From Roseovarius sp. Pro17 (lineage in GTDB: Bacteria; Pseudomonadota; Alphaproteobacteria; Rhodobacterales; Rhodobacteraceae): a stretch of 64,000 bases of DNA. Made by a program: the position numbers and the translations under genes. Where the stretch lies: positions 3,571,001 through 3,635,000 of the forward strand of contig NZ_CP141179.1 in assembly GCF_035599575.1 (NCBI RefSeq). Direction: 5' to 3'. The notes beneath the pieces are model-generated. The model was not told where the DNA came from. It made no database searches and worked only from the letters and a program-made list of their open reading frames with translations. Every line of letters starts with the position of its first letter. Positions within the stretch are counted from its first letter, which is position 1. This document shows positions 41,903 through 50,161 of the stretch, in pieces.

Positions 41903-43039
41903 TCACGCGGATGACATTTGCATGACACCCAATCGGCCCGCCGCCTCGACGAACCGCTCCTTGGTGCCGACGAAATTGCGACCCCGCTCACCGGCGAATG
42001 CCTGATCGACGATTCCGCTGCGCGCATCCGGCGCGATGCCGTAGTCGGCCCACCGGGTGGCAACGCCGACTGCGTCTAGAAACGCCGACAGATCCTGCGC
42101 GCCTGTCTCCAGATCAGCGCCAAAAATCTCGCACAGCGCTTCCTCGCGAAAACCACCGATGCCTGTGACAGACGCCAGAACGGTAGGCAGCGTGAACGAG
42201 CAGGCGATACCGTGCTGCACGCCCCAACCCAGCGTGATGGGATAGGACAGGTTATGCGCAATCGCGGTCTTGGTATTGCTGAACGCAAGGCCCGCGTTCA
42301 GCGACGCCTCGGCCACCTTGCTGCGCAGTTCGGCATTGCCCAGATCGCCCAGCAGTGGTGGCAGATCGCGCAAGAGCACCTTGGCAGCCGCTACCGCGTG
42401 ACGCGCCGACACCGGGTTTGCGTTGACGTTCCAGATACTCTCCAGCGCGTGCGACAGCGCGTCGAGGCCCGTGGCCAGCGTCAGGGCGCGCGGCTTGCCC
42501 ATCATTAGGCCCGGATCGACCAGCGCCACCTCAGGATAAAGGTTGCCTTGCGCGAGCGATAATTTGCGCCCGCCCTCAGCATCCCAGACTGTGGCCCAGC
42601 AGGTCACTTCGCTGCCCGTGCCAGCGGTCGTCGGGATGGCGATAATTGGAATGGCACCCAGCGGCTCGCCTGCATCGCCGGTCTCAAGATGGCGGCGCAC
42701 CTTGGCAAAATCACCGGCGGCAGCGGCAAAGACTTTGGCGGAATCGATCACCGATCCGCCACCCAGCGCCACGATCACCTCAGGCACTTTGGCAAAGCGG
42801 GCGCATTGATCCGCCAGCAGTAGGTAATCCGGATTGGGCGCAACGTCGTCTACGATTAGTTGCGCCCGCCCCGCCTCATCCGCCAACTGCCCGACCCACG
42901 CATCGAACGGCGCGCCCGGATAGGTCACCAACGCATAGCTGCGCCCCGCCAGAGCGGACGCGGCTGTTGCAAACGCTCCGCTGCCAAAGACGATTCTGAC
43001 TGGGTTTTGATATTCCCACATTCGCGGCAGGTCCTGCAT
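41903..43039 (-). CDS. Iron-containing alcohol dehydrogenase
   Basis: This 378-aa group III (Fe-dependent) dehydrogenase has the NAD(P)-binding GGGSVIDSAKVFA motif (about 86-98) and TTAGTGSEVT. The metal ligands lie in LDALSHALESIWN and HNLSYPITLGWGVQHGIACSFTLP. Start ATG 43039 gives the normal family length; a longer in-frame start would run into the divergent lysR promoter. It sits upstream of phnD (49 bp), which suggests that the imported compound is an aldehyde or alcohol, for example a phosphonoacetaldehyde-type molecule. That link is inference; maleylacetate reductase-like activity is another option. Confidence 0.85.
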   Translation of the reverse strand: MQDLPRMWEYQNPVRIVFGSGAFATAASALAGRSYALVTYPGAPFDAWVGQLADEAGRAQLIVDDVAPNPDYLLLADQCARFAKVPEVIVALGGGSVIDSAKVFAAAAGDFAKVRRHLETGDAGEPLGAIPIIAIPTTAGTGSEVTCWATVWDAEGGRKLSLAQGNLYPEVALVDPGLMMGKPRALTLATGLDALSHALESIWNVNANPVSARHAVAAAKVLLRDLPPLLGDLGNAELRSKVAEASLNAGLAFSNTKTAIAHNLSYPITLGWGVQHGIACSFTLPTVLASVTGIGGFREEALCEIFGADLETGAQDLSAFLDAVGVATRWADYGIAPDARSGIVDQAFAGERGRNFVGTKERFVEAAGRLGVMQMSSA

Positions 43040-43117
43040 TGGTATTTCCAGAGGTGGAACCGCACCAGCATGGCCGCACATCATCCATATATCCAATTGA
43101 TTATATATATTCCGACT

Positions 43118-43132
43118 ATAGAGTGACTCTAT
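43118..43132. promoter_or_regulatory. Palindrome over the lysR start; shared promoter region
   Basis: ATAGAG-TGA-CTCTAT (43118-43132) covers the first bases of the LysR gene. Just upstream lies an A+T-rich stretch with ATATAT repeats around CCAATTGATT (43087-43110). These are the likely autoregulatory and activator sites of the LysR regulator, controlling the divergent dehydrogenase-phn genes. Confidence 0.5.
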
Positions 43133-43997
43133 GCTTTCAACTGCCCTGCGATCCTTTCATGCCGTTGCGCAACATGGCGGATTTTCCGCTGCCGCGCGGG
43201 CGCTGAACATCAGCCAGCCGACCCTGTCCACTCAGGTCAAGGCGTTGGAGACGCGCTATCGCACGCCGCTTTTTATCCGGCAGGGCCGCGATATCCGCCT
43301 GACACCCGAGGGGCGCGAGCTGTTCCAGACCACGCTGCGCCTGAACCAATGCGAAAGCGAGGCCGAAGAACTGCTGAACGCGTTCAAGGGGCTTGAATCC
43401 GGCTCGCTGATCATTGCGGCGGTCGGGCCGTTCCATGCCATCGACGTAGTGGTCGCGTTCAAGGCACGCTACCCCGCTATCGACGTCGCAGTGACGTTTG
43501 GCAATTCCCGCCAAAGCTTTGACAGGCTGCTGTCCTTTGAGGCCGATGTCGGGTTGATCGCCGAATTGCCTGCCGACGACCGCGTCGTCACCCTGCCCTA
43601 CAGCACGCATGAGGTCGTGGTGTTCGTGAATTCAATGCACCCGTTCTTTGACCGGGATAGCGTCGCGATAACTGAGTTGGAGGGTCAGTCCGTCATTCAA
43701 CGCGAAATCGGATCAACCACCCGCACCGCTATACAAATGGCCCTGCACAAGCATGGCGTGACCATCGACGCGGTCCTCGACATTGGCAGCCGCGAAGGCG
43801 TGTGGAAGGCGGTCGAGCAAGGGCTGGGCATTGGGTTTGTCGCGGATTTCGAATTCGTCGCGCACCCCAACCTGCGCGCCATCCCGATAACGGATGCGTC
43901 GGTCGTCACGCAGTATTATCTGGCCTTCCTGCGCGAAAGGCGCGCGTCGCGCATGATTGAGGCGTTTTGCGCCGTCGCCCCCGCGCGCAGCGCCTGA
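43131..43997 (+). CDS. LysR-family transcriptional regulator
   Basis: This 288-aa LysR regulator has the N-terminal winged helix LRSFHAVAQHGGFSAAARALNISQPTLSTQVKALE (residues 5-39). The effector domain begins near residue 90, where LIIAAVGPFHAIDVVVAF opens a periplasmic-binding-like fold. It resembles regulators of phosphonate uptake and degradation, several of which share the SREGVWKAVEQGLGIGFV motif. It is divergent from the iron-dehydrogenase/phn operon, which it probably activates. Its stop directly abuts the stop of the convergent next gene (43998). Confidence 0.9.
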   Translation: MLSTALRSFHAVAQHGGFSAAARALNISQPTLSTQVKALETRYRTPLFIRQGRDIRLTPEGRELFQTTLRLNQCESEAEELLNAFKGLESGSLIIAAVGPFHAIDVVVAFKARYPAIDVAVTFGNSRQSFDRLLSFEADVGLIAELPADDRVVTLPYSTHEVVVFVNSMHPFFDRDSVAITELEGQSVIQREIGSTTRTAIQMALHKHGVTIDAVLDIGSREGVWKAVEQGLGIGFVADFEFVAHPNLRAIPITDASVVTQYYLAFLRERRASRMIEAFCAVAPARSA

Positions 43998-44645
43998 TCA
44001 GCCTCGCGCCAGCAGTGCCTCGCGAATACGCCATGCGCGGCGCAACGCCGTCACCCCTGCGCCCAGCGCAATCAGCCACAGCGCCACGGTCAGCGACGTT
44101 CCCATCGGTACAATCGCCGTCTCGAACAGCGCGAGGATCGCAGCCAGTGTTACGACGGCCATGCGGTGCTGCTTGGCCATCGGGCCACAAAAGTTGGGCG
44201 CAAGGCCGATCCCCGCGCCCAGTTCGCGCGTGTAGGTGGTCAGCACCGCCATTACCGCAGCCGCCAGCCCCAGCGCAGGCAAGCCGACACCAAGGCCGAT
44301 ACCGGCGAAAATGAGAATGTCCGAAATCCGATCCGGAAACTCGTTCCAGAGCGGCCCGTCTGGCGCGGCGCGCCCCGCCTCGACCGCGACCATCCCGTCA
44401 AAGAGGTTGCACAGCAGCCGCAGCTGACAGCAGAGCGCCCCGACGATTAGCAACAATGCGGTCCATACCCCGCCAGACGTCGCCGCCAGTGCCCAAAACG
44501 CCAACCCGGCGACCGCCGCCGCACCCATGCTGGCCTGCGATATGCCGTTGGGCGTCGCCCCGCGCGCGGCCAGCGCGCGCGTGATGCGCGCGGCCCATTT
44601 CGTGTCGCGACTGTTGAGGGGGCGGCGGTTCTTGAGGTCAGGCAT
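43998..44645 (-). CDS. CDP-alcohol phosphatidyltransferase family protein with variant active site
   Basis: This 215-aa polytopic membrane protein shares the CDP-alcohol phosphatidyltransferase fold, but the signature DxxDGxxAR(x8)GxxxDxxxD reads NLFDGMVAVEAGRAAPDG then PLWNEFPDRISD. The first and third Asp are Asn and the Arg is Val, while the second and last Asp remain. It may be an enzyme with altered metal binding or an alternative alcohol acceptor. It lies at the end of the plsC-cdsA operon, overlapping the small membrane gene by 8 bp, so a role in phospholipid synthesis is likely. ATG 44645 is the first start after the operon overlap. Confidence 0.8.
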   Translation of the reverse strand: MPDLKNRRPLNSRDTKWAARITRALAARGATPNGISQASMGAAAVAGLAFWALAATSGGVWTALLLIVGALCCQLRLLCNLFDGMVAVEAGRAAPDGPLWNEFPDRISDILIFAGIGLGVGLPALGLAAAVMAVLTTYTRELGAGIGLAPNFCGPMAKQHRMAVVTLAAILALFETAIVPMGTSLTVALWLIALGAGVTALRRAWRIREALLARG

Positions 44646-45033
44646 CGCGTATCCTTTCGGCTCTGCGCTGGCGCAGGATATTGTATGCAAAGATATAGCT
44701 GAACGAGACGATCAGCGGCACGGCAATGGTCATCCAAATCTCGGGCGTGCCGGACAAACCATGCCCAAGGATCAGCAGCATAGCCGAGCATATACCCGCG
44801 ATCAGCGGTGGTGCGACATAAGCCAGAAAGCCACGCATCCGCGGGCGCATCCAGTCGACCGACCGCTTCAGCCCCAGCGTCAGCGCGCCTGATATCGCGC
44901 CCTGCACCAGCCCCGCCAGCAAGGCGGCGCGCACCCCATGTGCAGCGTTGGCGTAAATCGCCCAGCCGCCCATCGCCGCGAACCCGCAGGCGACATGCAC
45001 CGGCGTGCTGGTGGCCAGCCGCGCAAAGCTCAA
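44638..45033 (-). CDS. Small membrane protein in the lipid operon
   Basis: This 131-aa protein has about four hydrophobic helices (VACGFAAMGGWAIY, ALLAGLVQGAISGALTL, FLAYVAPPLIAGICSAMLLIL, TIAVPLIVSFSYIFAYNIL) and a central basic loop (LKRSVDWMRPRMRG). The likely start is TTG 45033, forming a TTGA overlap with the cdsA stop; longer frames run inside cdsA. Family unknown to me; its position between cdsA and the phosphatidyltransferase-like gene suggests a lipid-related role. Confidence 0.65.
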   Translation of the reverse strand: MSFARLATSTPVHVACGFAAMGGWAIYANAAHGVRAALLAGLVQGAISGALTLGLKRSVDWMRPRMRGFLAYVAPPLIAGICSAMLLILGHGLSGTPEIWMTIAVPLIVSFSYIFAYNILRQRRAERIRDA

Positions 45034-45965
45034 TGAACGTCCCAATAAAAGCGCACGATGTGGAAGAAGATCGGCGCGGAAAAGATCACCGAATCCAGCC
45101 GATCGATAAATCCGCCATGCCCAGCGATCAGGTGGCCCCAATCCTTGACGCCCCGGTCACGTTTAATGGCCGACATGACCAGCCCGCCGAAAAATCCCAT
45201 GAGCGTGATGACCAGCGAGATGCCAAAGGCCTGCACGACGCTGAACGGTGTGATCCAAAACAGCGCCGCACCCAGCAGGCTGGCGCTAAGCACACCACCC
45301 ACCAGACCCTCCAGCGTTTTGGAGGGCGAAAGGTTCGGCGCGATCTTGCGCCGCCCCAGCATCTTGCCCCAGACATATTGCATCACGTCGCTGAACTGCA
45401 CGACGACGATCAGGAAAAAGATCAGGAATAACCCACGCCCCTCGTAACCGGGAATCTGTAGGCTAAGCAGCGCCGGCACGTGTGAGACGCAAAAGACGGC
45501 GATCATCAACGCCCATTGCGCCTCGGACACGCGGATGAGGAAGTTATCCGTCTGCCCGCGCATCGCCGACAGGATCGGCATGAAGAGGAACGCATATACC
45601 GGGATAAAGATGGAATAGAACCCATACCAGCCCATCCCCACCGATATGTATTGCACCGGCAGCACGACGAAAACGGCGGCGACCAGCGCCCAGTGATCGG
45701 CCGCCTTGGTATTGGTCAGCGTCAGGAATTCGCGCAGCGCCGCAAAGGAACAGAGCGCAAAGAGGATCACCACCCCGGTCCGTCCGGCAACAAAGGCCAG
45801 CGCGATGACGGCGGCCATGACCCACCACGCATTGATCCGCGCGGTGAGGTTCTGGATGGTCAGATCATCCGGCCCGGCACGCCGTTTCAAAATCTGGCCA
45901 GCGACGGTTGCCGCCAGCAGCACGGCCAGAACGCATCCCAGCAGGATCGCGAAATGTGTGTCCAT
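45030..45965 (-). CDS. cdsA: Phosphatidate cytidylyltransferase
   Basis: This 311-aa multi-pass enzyme converts phosphatidic acid and CTP to CDP-diacylglycerol. The family signature near the C-terminus, SAIKRDRGVKDWGHLIAGHG followed by GFIDRLDS, is complete. An earlier block, APNLSPSKTLEGLVGG, is also typical. The N-terminal half resembles the longer CdsA-like subgroup. ATG 45965 begins just before the first helix, one base after the plsC stop. Rhodobacterales usually have another cdsA in the fatty-acid and lipid A region, so this is probably the paralogue. Confidence 0.9.
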   Translation of the reverse strand: MDTHFAILLGCVLAVLLAATVAGQILKRRAGPDDLTIQNLTARINAWWVMAAVIALAFVAGRTGVVILFALCSFAALREFLTLTNTKAADHWALVAAVFVVLPVQYISVGMGWYGFYSIFIPVYAFLFMPILSAMRGQTDNFLIRVSEAQWALMIAVFCVSHVPALLSLQIPGYEGRGLFLIFFLIVVVQFSDVMQYVWGKMLGRRKIAPNLSPSKTLEGLVGGVLSASLLGAALFWITPFSVVQAFGISLVITLMGFFGGLVMSAIKRDRGVKDWGHLIAGHGGFIDRLDSVIFSAPIFFHIVRFYWDVH

Positions 45966-45966
45966 G

Positions 45967-46569
45967 TCAGTCCCTTTCATCCGGTCCCAGTTCGCGCAGC
46001 GCAGTTTGCGCGCGCGCCAGAAAATCACCCTTGTCCTCGCCACTCTCCAGCCGGATCGGCGCGCCGAAAGTCACGGTGCAAATCAGCGGGATCGGCACCA
46101 GTGCGCCCTTTGGCATGACACGGTTGAGGTTCGCGATCCAGACCGGAACCATGTCGATTGCGGGGTTCGCAGCCGCCAGATGATAGAGGCCGGATTTGAA
46201 CGCCAGCAGCGCGGCATCGCCGGTGTTGCGCGTCCCTTCGGGAAACAGGATCAGGCTGTCGCCGCCAGCCAGCGCACTGCTCATGGTCTCAACCGGATCG
46301 CCCTGACGCGTCTCGGGGTTGCGGTCGATCAGCACGGCATTGAAAACCTCGCGTCCGATGAACGCCTTTAACTTGGACGTCAGCCAGTAATCCGACCCGG
46401 CAACAGGCCGCGTTCGGCGGCGCAACGCGCGGGGCAGCACGGTCCAGACCAGAACGAAATCACCGTGGCTGGCATGATTGGCGTAATAGATGCGCTGCAC
46501 TGGCACCGGATCGACCCCGGCCCAGATGCCGCGCACAGCGGTAATGGCGCGGGCAAAACCAACGATCAA
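45967..46569 (-). CDS. 1-acyl-sn-glycerol-3-phosphate acyltransferase (PlsC type)
   Basis: This 200-aa acyltransferase has the HxxxxD motif as NHASHGDF (about 31-38) and FPEGTRNTGD (about 109-118). ALLAFKSGLYHLAA and VPVWIANLNRVMP are other conserved blocks. It is shorter than PlsC of E. coli, lacking a clear N-terminal membrane segment. The start appears to be TTG 46569; no ATG or GTG is available in frame before the conserved region. It makes phosphatidic acid, the substrate of the CdsA encoded next, so the operon runs plsC-cdsA-membrane protein-phosphatidyltransferase. Confidence 0.87.
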   Translation of the reverse strand: MIVGFARAITAVRGIWAGVDPVPVQRIYYANHASHGDFVLVWTVLPRALRRRTRPVAGSDYWLTSKLKAFIGREVFNAVLIDRNPETRQGDPVETMSSALAGGDSLILFPEGTRNTGDAALLAFKSGLYHLAAANPAIDMVPVWIANLNRVMPKGALVPIPLICTVTFGAPIRLESGEDKGDFLARAQTALRELGPDERD

Positions 46570-46662
46570 GGTCGCGCATAAAGGGGCGAAGATGGAAATG
46601 GCACAGCTCCCAGCTAAATGTGCCGCGTCAGCTTAGTTCAGCCGACCACCAAGGCAAAGCAC

Positions 46663-48285
46663 CTACTCTGCCTCAGCTAGCGCGCGCTCATATTCCTGCC
46701 CCGGAATTGCGGCCAGCAGGCTGCGGGTATATTCGGTATCCGGATCGTGCAGCACCTTGCCCGCAGGGCCTGCCTCGACGATTTTGCCCTTTTGCATCAC
46801 GATGATGCGGTCACAAATGCGCGCGGCCACACGCAGGTCATGCGTGATGAACAGCATGGACAGGTCCAGCCGCGTCTTGAGATCGGCCAAAAGGTCCAGA
46901 ACCTGGGCCTGAATGGACACATCTAGCGCCGACACTGCTTCGTCCGCGATGATGATCTTGGGGTCCAGCGCCAGCGCGCGGGCAATGCCGATCCGTTGGC
47001 GTTGCCCACCTGAAAATTCATGCGGAAACCGGTTCATCGCCGACGCATCCAGCCCGACCAATTCCAAGAGCTCACGCGCTCTGGTCAACGCGTCCGCCTT
47101 GGACGTGCCATAGGCCATCAGCCCTTCGGTCAGGATGCGCGAAACCCGCGCGCGCGGATTGAGCGACGAGTAGGGATCTTGAAAGATCATCTGCAACTTG
47201 CGCCGCTTATTGCGCAGCTCGGACCCGGACATATGTGCAATATCTGCGCCATCGACCATCACGCGGCCCCCGTTAGGATCGAGCAGGCGCACAATGCAGC
47301 GGCCAACCGTCGATTTCCCCGAGCCACTCTCGCCCACGATGCCGATCGTCTCGCCCGCATAAAGCTGAAAACTGACGTCCTGCACCGCCTTGACCACACG
47401 CCGCTTGCCAAAGAGCGTGCCGGACCCGGTGGAAAAAGTCTTGTTCAGGCCTTCGACGGTCAGGATCGGCTCGCGCGTCTGCTCAGCGGCCTCCTTACGG
47501 CGGGTGAGGCGCGGGATCGCGTCGATCAGCGCGCGGGTATAGGGATGCTTTGGTTTCAGCAGCACCTCATCTGCCGTTCCGGATTCCACGATCTCACCGG
47601 TCTGCATGACGATAACGCGGTCCGCGATATCCGCCACGACGCCAAAGTCGTGCGTGATGAATATGACGGCCATACCGCGCGATTGGCGCAGGTTTTCGAT
47701 CAGTTCCAGGATCTGGGCCTGCGTGGTCACGTCTAGCGCCGTCGTCGGCTCGTCCGCGATCAGGATGTCGGGCTCCAATGCGAGGGCCATCGCGATCATC
47801 ACGCGCTGGCGCTGTCCGCCGGACAGTTGGAAAGGGTAGGCGCGGATCGCGGCTGAGGGGTCGGGGATGCCGACCTCGTCCAGCAGTTGCAGCGCACGCG
47901 CGCGCCGCTCAGGTCCCTTGAGCGCGCCATGCGCCTCAAACACTTCGGCGATTTGCGCACCGACACGCATCAGGGGGTTAAGCGCGCTCAGAGGCTCCTG
48001 AAAGATCATCGAAATGCGGCTGCCGCGCAGCTTTAACATCTCCTTCTCGGACAGGCCGAGGATCTCGCGACCATCGAAGGTGATCGAGCCTTTCACCGGC
48101 TCCACCCCTTGCGGCAGAAGGCCCATGACCGCATTGGCCGACATGGATTTGCCCGACCCGGATTCGCCCACGATGCACAGGATCTCGCCGGCGGCGAGGT
48201 CGAAGTTTATATCCTTGGCCGCATAGAGCCGGTCGGCCCCAACGGGCAGGGCGACGGCAAGGTCGCGGATACTGAGCAGGGTCAT
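46663..48285 (-). CDS. Dipeptide/oligopeptide ABC transporter, fused ATP-binding protein
   Basis: This 540-aa protein has two complete nucleotide-binding domains in tandem, like GsiA/YejF (a DppD-DppF fusion). Each half has GESGSGKS, an SGGQRQR signature (SGGQRQRVMIAMAL and SGGQRQRIGIARAL) and a Walker B (ILIADEPTTALD and IIIADEAVSALD). The second half ends with the oligopeptide-type C-terminal extension (AGKVLHDPDTEYTRSLLAAIPG). It forms one operon with dppC- and dppB-like permeases and the binding protein, all with 4-bp overlaps except after the binding protein. Confidence 0.95.
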   Translation of the reverse strand: MTLLSIRDLAVALPVGADRLYAAKDINFDLAAGEILCIVGESGSGKSMSANAVMGLLPQGVEPVKGSITFDGREILGLSEKEMLKLRGSRISMIFQEPLSALNPLMRVGAQIAEVFEAHGALKGPERRARALQLLDEVGIPDPSAAIRAYPFQLSGGQRQRVMIAMALALEPDILIADEPTTALDVTTQAQILELIENLRQSRGMAVIFITHDFGVVADIADRVIVMQTGEIVESGTADEVLLKPKHPYTRALIDAIPRLTRRKEAAEQTREPILTVEGLNKTFSTGSGTLFGKRRVVKAVQDVSFQLYAGETIGIVGESGSGKSTVGRCIVRLLDPNGGRVMVDGADIAHMSGSELRNKRRKLQMIFQDPYSSLNPRARVSRILTEGLMAYGTSKADALTRARELLELVGLDASAMNRFPHEFSGGQRQRIGIARALALDPKIIIADEAVSALDVSIQAQVLDLLADLKTRLDLSMLFITHDLRVAARICDRIIVMQKGKIVEAGPAGKVLHDPDTEYTRSLLAAIPGQEYERALAEAE

Positions 48286-49121
48286 TCAGATTTCCTTGTC
48301 AGGCGCGGATTGAGCGCGTCGTTCAGGCCTTCGCCGATCAGGTTCAGCGCCAGCACGGTCAGCAGGATCGCCATGCCGGGCAAGAAAGACAGCCACCATG
48401 CGGTGCGGATCACGGTGCGCGCAGCACCGATCATGTAACCCCATGACATGATATTGGGATCACCAAGACCAAGGAACGACAGCGAGCTTTCCAACAGGAT
48501 CGCCTGCGCCACCATCAGCGAGGCCAGCACGATAATCGGCGGTAACGCGTTGGGCAGGATGTGTCGCATGATGATCTGTGTATTGCCAAGGCCTGACAGC
48601 GTTGCCGCCTCGACGAACTCGCGGGTGCGCAAGCTTAGCACCTCGCCGCGCACAAGGCGCGCGACCGGCGGCCAACTGACCACCGCGATGGCGATGATGA
48701 CGAAGGTCAGGCTGGGCTGAAAGATCGCGAGCAAGACGATGGCCAGCGCAAAGCTGGGGATCGTCTGAAAGAACTCGGTAAAGCGCATCAGCGCGTCATC
48801 CGTCCGCCCGGCGAAATACCCGGCCATCGCGCCCACAGGCACCCCGATAGCCAGCGCCACGATGGTCGAGACCAACCCGACAAGCAGGCTGACATAGGCA
48901 CCATGCGCAAGGCCCGACATCACGTCGCGCCCCAGCGCATCGGTGCCCAGCAGCAAACCGTCCTGGGTGAACGGCGGCAGGAATGGGCGCTGCACCATCT
49001 TCCACGGGCTTTGCGGGAAAATGATGGGTGCAAGGATGGCGGCGAGGATCACGAGGGCCAGAATGAACAGCCCGATGACCGCGCCGCGGTTATAGCGGTA
49101 GCGTTTCCAGAAATCCTTCAT
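48282..49121 (-). CDS. Dipeptide-type ABC transporter permease (DppC-like)
   Basis: This 279-aa inner-membrane permease has an N-terminal OppC_N region (KRYRYNRGAVIGLFILALVILAAILAP) and the EAA-like loop VEAATLSGLGNTQIIMRHILPNALPPI (about 168-194). LLGTDALGRDVMSGL is the usual DppC block after the first periplasmic loop. It overlaps both neighbours by 4 bp. It forms the pore with the DppB-like subunit. Confidence 0.93.
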   Translation of the reverse strand: MKDFWKRYRYNRGAVIGLFILALVILAAILAPIIFPQSPWKMVQRPFLPPFTQDGLLLGTDALGRDVMSGLAHGAYVSLLVGLVSTIVALAIGVPVGAMAGYFAGRTDDALMRFTEFFQTIPSFALAIVLLAIFQPSLTFVIIAIAVVSWPPVARLVRGEVLSLRTREFVEAATLSGLGNTQIIMRHILPNALPPIIVLASLMVAQAILLESSLSFLGLGDPNIMSWGYMIGAARTVIRTAWWLSFLPGMAILLTVLALNLIGEGLNDALNPRLTRKSE

Positions 49122-50089
49122 GCTGTCAGCCTTATCCGCGGATCAACGATGACATAGACGACATCGGTGATGAGGTTGAACAGCAGCACCATCGCGGCCG
49201 AGATATAAAAGACGCCGAGGATCACGTTATAGTCCCGCTGGTTGATCGCCTCGAACATCAGCCGCCCGATGCCGGGCCACGCGAACACCGTCTCGGTAAG
49301 GATGGCCCCGCCGAATATCTGGCCCGCTTGCAGGCCTGCCAGCGTGATCACCGGCAGCAATGCATTGCGCAGGATATGGCGGCGCTGGATCACGCTGCGC
49401 TTCAGCCCCTTAGCGCGGGCAGTCTTGACGAAATCGAGGCGGCTGACCTCCAGCATTGAGGCCCGCGTCATGCGCATGTAGATCGCCATAAAGAACAGCC
49501 CGAGGGTCGAGGCGGGCAGTATCAGATGCTTGGCCACGTCCAGCACATGCGCCATGCCGGTATAACCTGCTCCGATGGTCGAATAGCCAAAGCCGGGCAG
49601 CCAGCCCAGCCAAACCGAAAATACCAGTGCCGCCATCAGCGCGACCCAGAAGAGGGGCGTTGCATAGAACAGCAGCGCGAGGGTCGAGATGATCGTATCG
49701 CCCCAGCTGCCCTGACGGGCCGAGGCGGCGACACCCGCGATAACGCCCAGCACCAGCGACAGGATGAACGCCACGCCGGTCAAAAGCAGCGTCGCAGGCA
49801 GGCGGTCGCCGATCAATTCGGCCACTGGCATCTGCTGGCGAAAGGAATAGCCAAGGTCCAGCTGAACGGCACCTTTGATATAGATCCAGAGCTGGACATA
49901 AAGCGGCTGATCAAGGCCGAAGCGCGCGCGCAGATCGGCGAGGAATTTCTCGTCCGCCGCGCCTGCTTCGCCTGCCATGACGGCGGCGGGATCACCCGGC
50001 GCGGCATGAATCAGCAGGAAGTTAAAGACAAGGATGGCCAGCAGGATAAACACCGCCTTGACCAGTCTGCCCAGAATGAAACGTACCAC
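49118..50089 (-). CDS. Dipeptide-type ABC transporter permease (DppB-like)
   Basis: This 323-aa inner-membrane permease has the typical N-terminus FILGRLVKAVFILLAILVFNFLLIHAAPGDPA, the loop FGLDQPLYVQLWIYIKGAVQLDLGYSF and the EAA loop VKTARAKGLKRSVIQRRHILRNALLPVI. GTG 50089 is the start, shortly after an AGGTCGA ribosome-binding site. It follows the binding-protein gene by 72 bp, a gap filled by a strong stem-loop. Confidence 0.93.
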   Translation of the reverse strand: MVRFILGRLVKAVFILLAILVFNFLLIHAAPGDPAAVMAGEAGAADEKFLADLRARFGLDQPLYVQLWIYIKGAVQLDLGYSFRQQMPVAELIGDRLPATLLLTGVAFILSLVLGVIAGVAASARQGSWGDTIISTLALLFYATPLFWVALMAALVFSVWLGWLPGFGYSTIGAGYTGMAHVLDVAKHLILPASTLGLFFMAIYMRMTRASMLEVSRLDFVKTARAKGLKRSVIQRRHILRNALLPVITLAGLQAGQIFGGAILTETVFAWPGIGRLMFEAINQRDYNVILGVFYISAAMVLLFNLITDVVYVIVDPRIRLTA

Positions 50090-50118
50090 TCGACCTGCCC
50101 TGTTCTTGCTGTTTGGTG

Positions 50119-50146
50119 GGTGCGGGCCACCGCAGCGGCCCGCACC
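50119..50146 (-). other. Intercistronic stem-loop after the binding-protein gene
   Basis: GGTGCGGGCC (50119-50128) pairs perfectly with GGCCCGCACC (50137-50146), with an 8-nt loop. The stem lies between the binding-protein stop and the DppB-like start, and no T run follows on the minus strand. It is most likely an mRNA-stabilising or partial-termination element favouring binding-protein expression. Confidence 0.7.
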
Positions 50147-50161
50147 ATTGGACGATTGCCC

